DNA from: Actinomycetes bacterium
GTDB lineage: Bacteria > Actinomycetota > Coriobacteriia > Anaerosomatales > JAJZPX01
Direction of reading: 5' to 3'
Assembly (NCBI GenBank): GCA_021811025.1
Contig: JAJZPX010000164.1
Span: forward strand, 1-5,298
Length of the DNA stretch: 5,298 nucleotides
The notes beneath the pieces were generated by a model, which saw nothing but the letters and a program-made list of their open reading frames with translations, was not told the DNA's origin and searched no databases. This document shows, piece after piece, positions 5,217 to 5,298 of this stretch (positions within the stretch are counted from its first letter, which is position 1; each line of letters opens with the position of its first letter). Made by a program: the position numbers and the translations under genes.

Positions 5217-5298
5217 ATGCCGCTCTGGCTGACAGCCGTGCTCGTGCCCGCCATGCCGGCGGCGTCGTTCGTCGCGCTCGCCGCGCTGCGCAAGATCG
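5217..5298 (+). CDS. nuoL: Probable NADH-quinone oxidoreductase subunit L, 5' end, cut by right edge
   Basis: Only the first 27 codons plus one base are in the window. ATG 5217 has GAAGGGG (5205-5211) five bases upstream and begins two bases after the nuoK stop. The visible protein, MPLWLTAVLVPAMPAASFVA then LAALRKI, is one hydrophobic helix followed by basic residues, which fits the first membrane segment of an antiporter-like subunit. The assignment to NuoL rests mainly on the conserved J-K-L order; NuoM or another gene cannot be excluded from so short a piece. GTG 5211 in the same frame could add two residues, but it overlaps the ribosome binding site. Confidence 0.75.
   Translation, partial: MPLWLTAVLVPAMPAASFVALAALRKI

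Overview
The window holds the first part of a respiratory complex I (proton-pumping quinone oxidoreductase) operon, all on the + strand. It is preceded by the 3' end of a universal stress protein gene. The DNA is strongly G+C rich, roughly two thirds by eye, with third codon positions mostly G or C. Six of the nine nuo starts look like GTG or TTG. Composition and gene order fit a high-GC bacterium; an anaerobic or facultative actinobacterial lineage (Coriobacteriia-like) is my best guess. The taxon is inference only, because no rRNA or marker gene is present.

Layout: 1-311 is the C-terminal part of a UspA-family protein, cut by the left edge. 312-445 is a gap of about 130 bases with G+C-rich inverted repeats and a short direct repeat, but no convincing promoter. 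From about 446 to the right edge run nuoA, nuoB, nuoC, nuoD, nuoH, nuoI, nuoJ, nuoK and the first 27 codons of a probable nuoL. Neighbouring genes overlap by 1 to 10 bases or sit within 9 bases of each other, often as stop/start fusions (TGATG, GTGA, ATGA, TAGTG). They therefore almost certainly form one translationally coupled transcript.

How the genes work together: NuoB, C, D and I form the peripheral connecting arm. NuoI carries two [4Fe-4S] clusters, NuoB carries the terminal cluster N2, and NuoD with NuoB and NuoH forms the quinone site. NuoH, A, J and K form the proximal membrane arm that links quinone chemistry to proton movement. NuoL would start the antiporter-like distal arm. The cluster ligands and key membrane carboxylates are present, so every complete subunit looks functional.

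The most informative point is an absence. nuoD is followed directly by nuoH, with no nuoE, nuoF or nuoG, so the NADH-oxidising module is not encoded at its usual place. This is the gene order of the 11-subunit form of complex I, which takes electrons from ferredoxin, F420H2 or another donor. I found no mobile element, CRISPR array, RNA gene or clearly undescribed system. The smaller points of interest are the leader region and some substitutions near conserved motifs.
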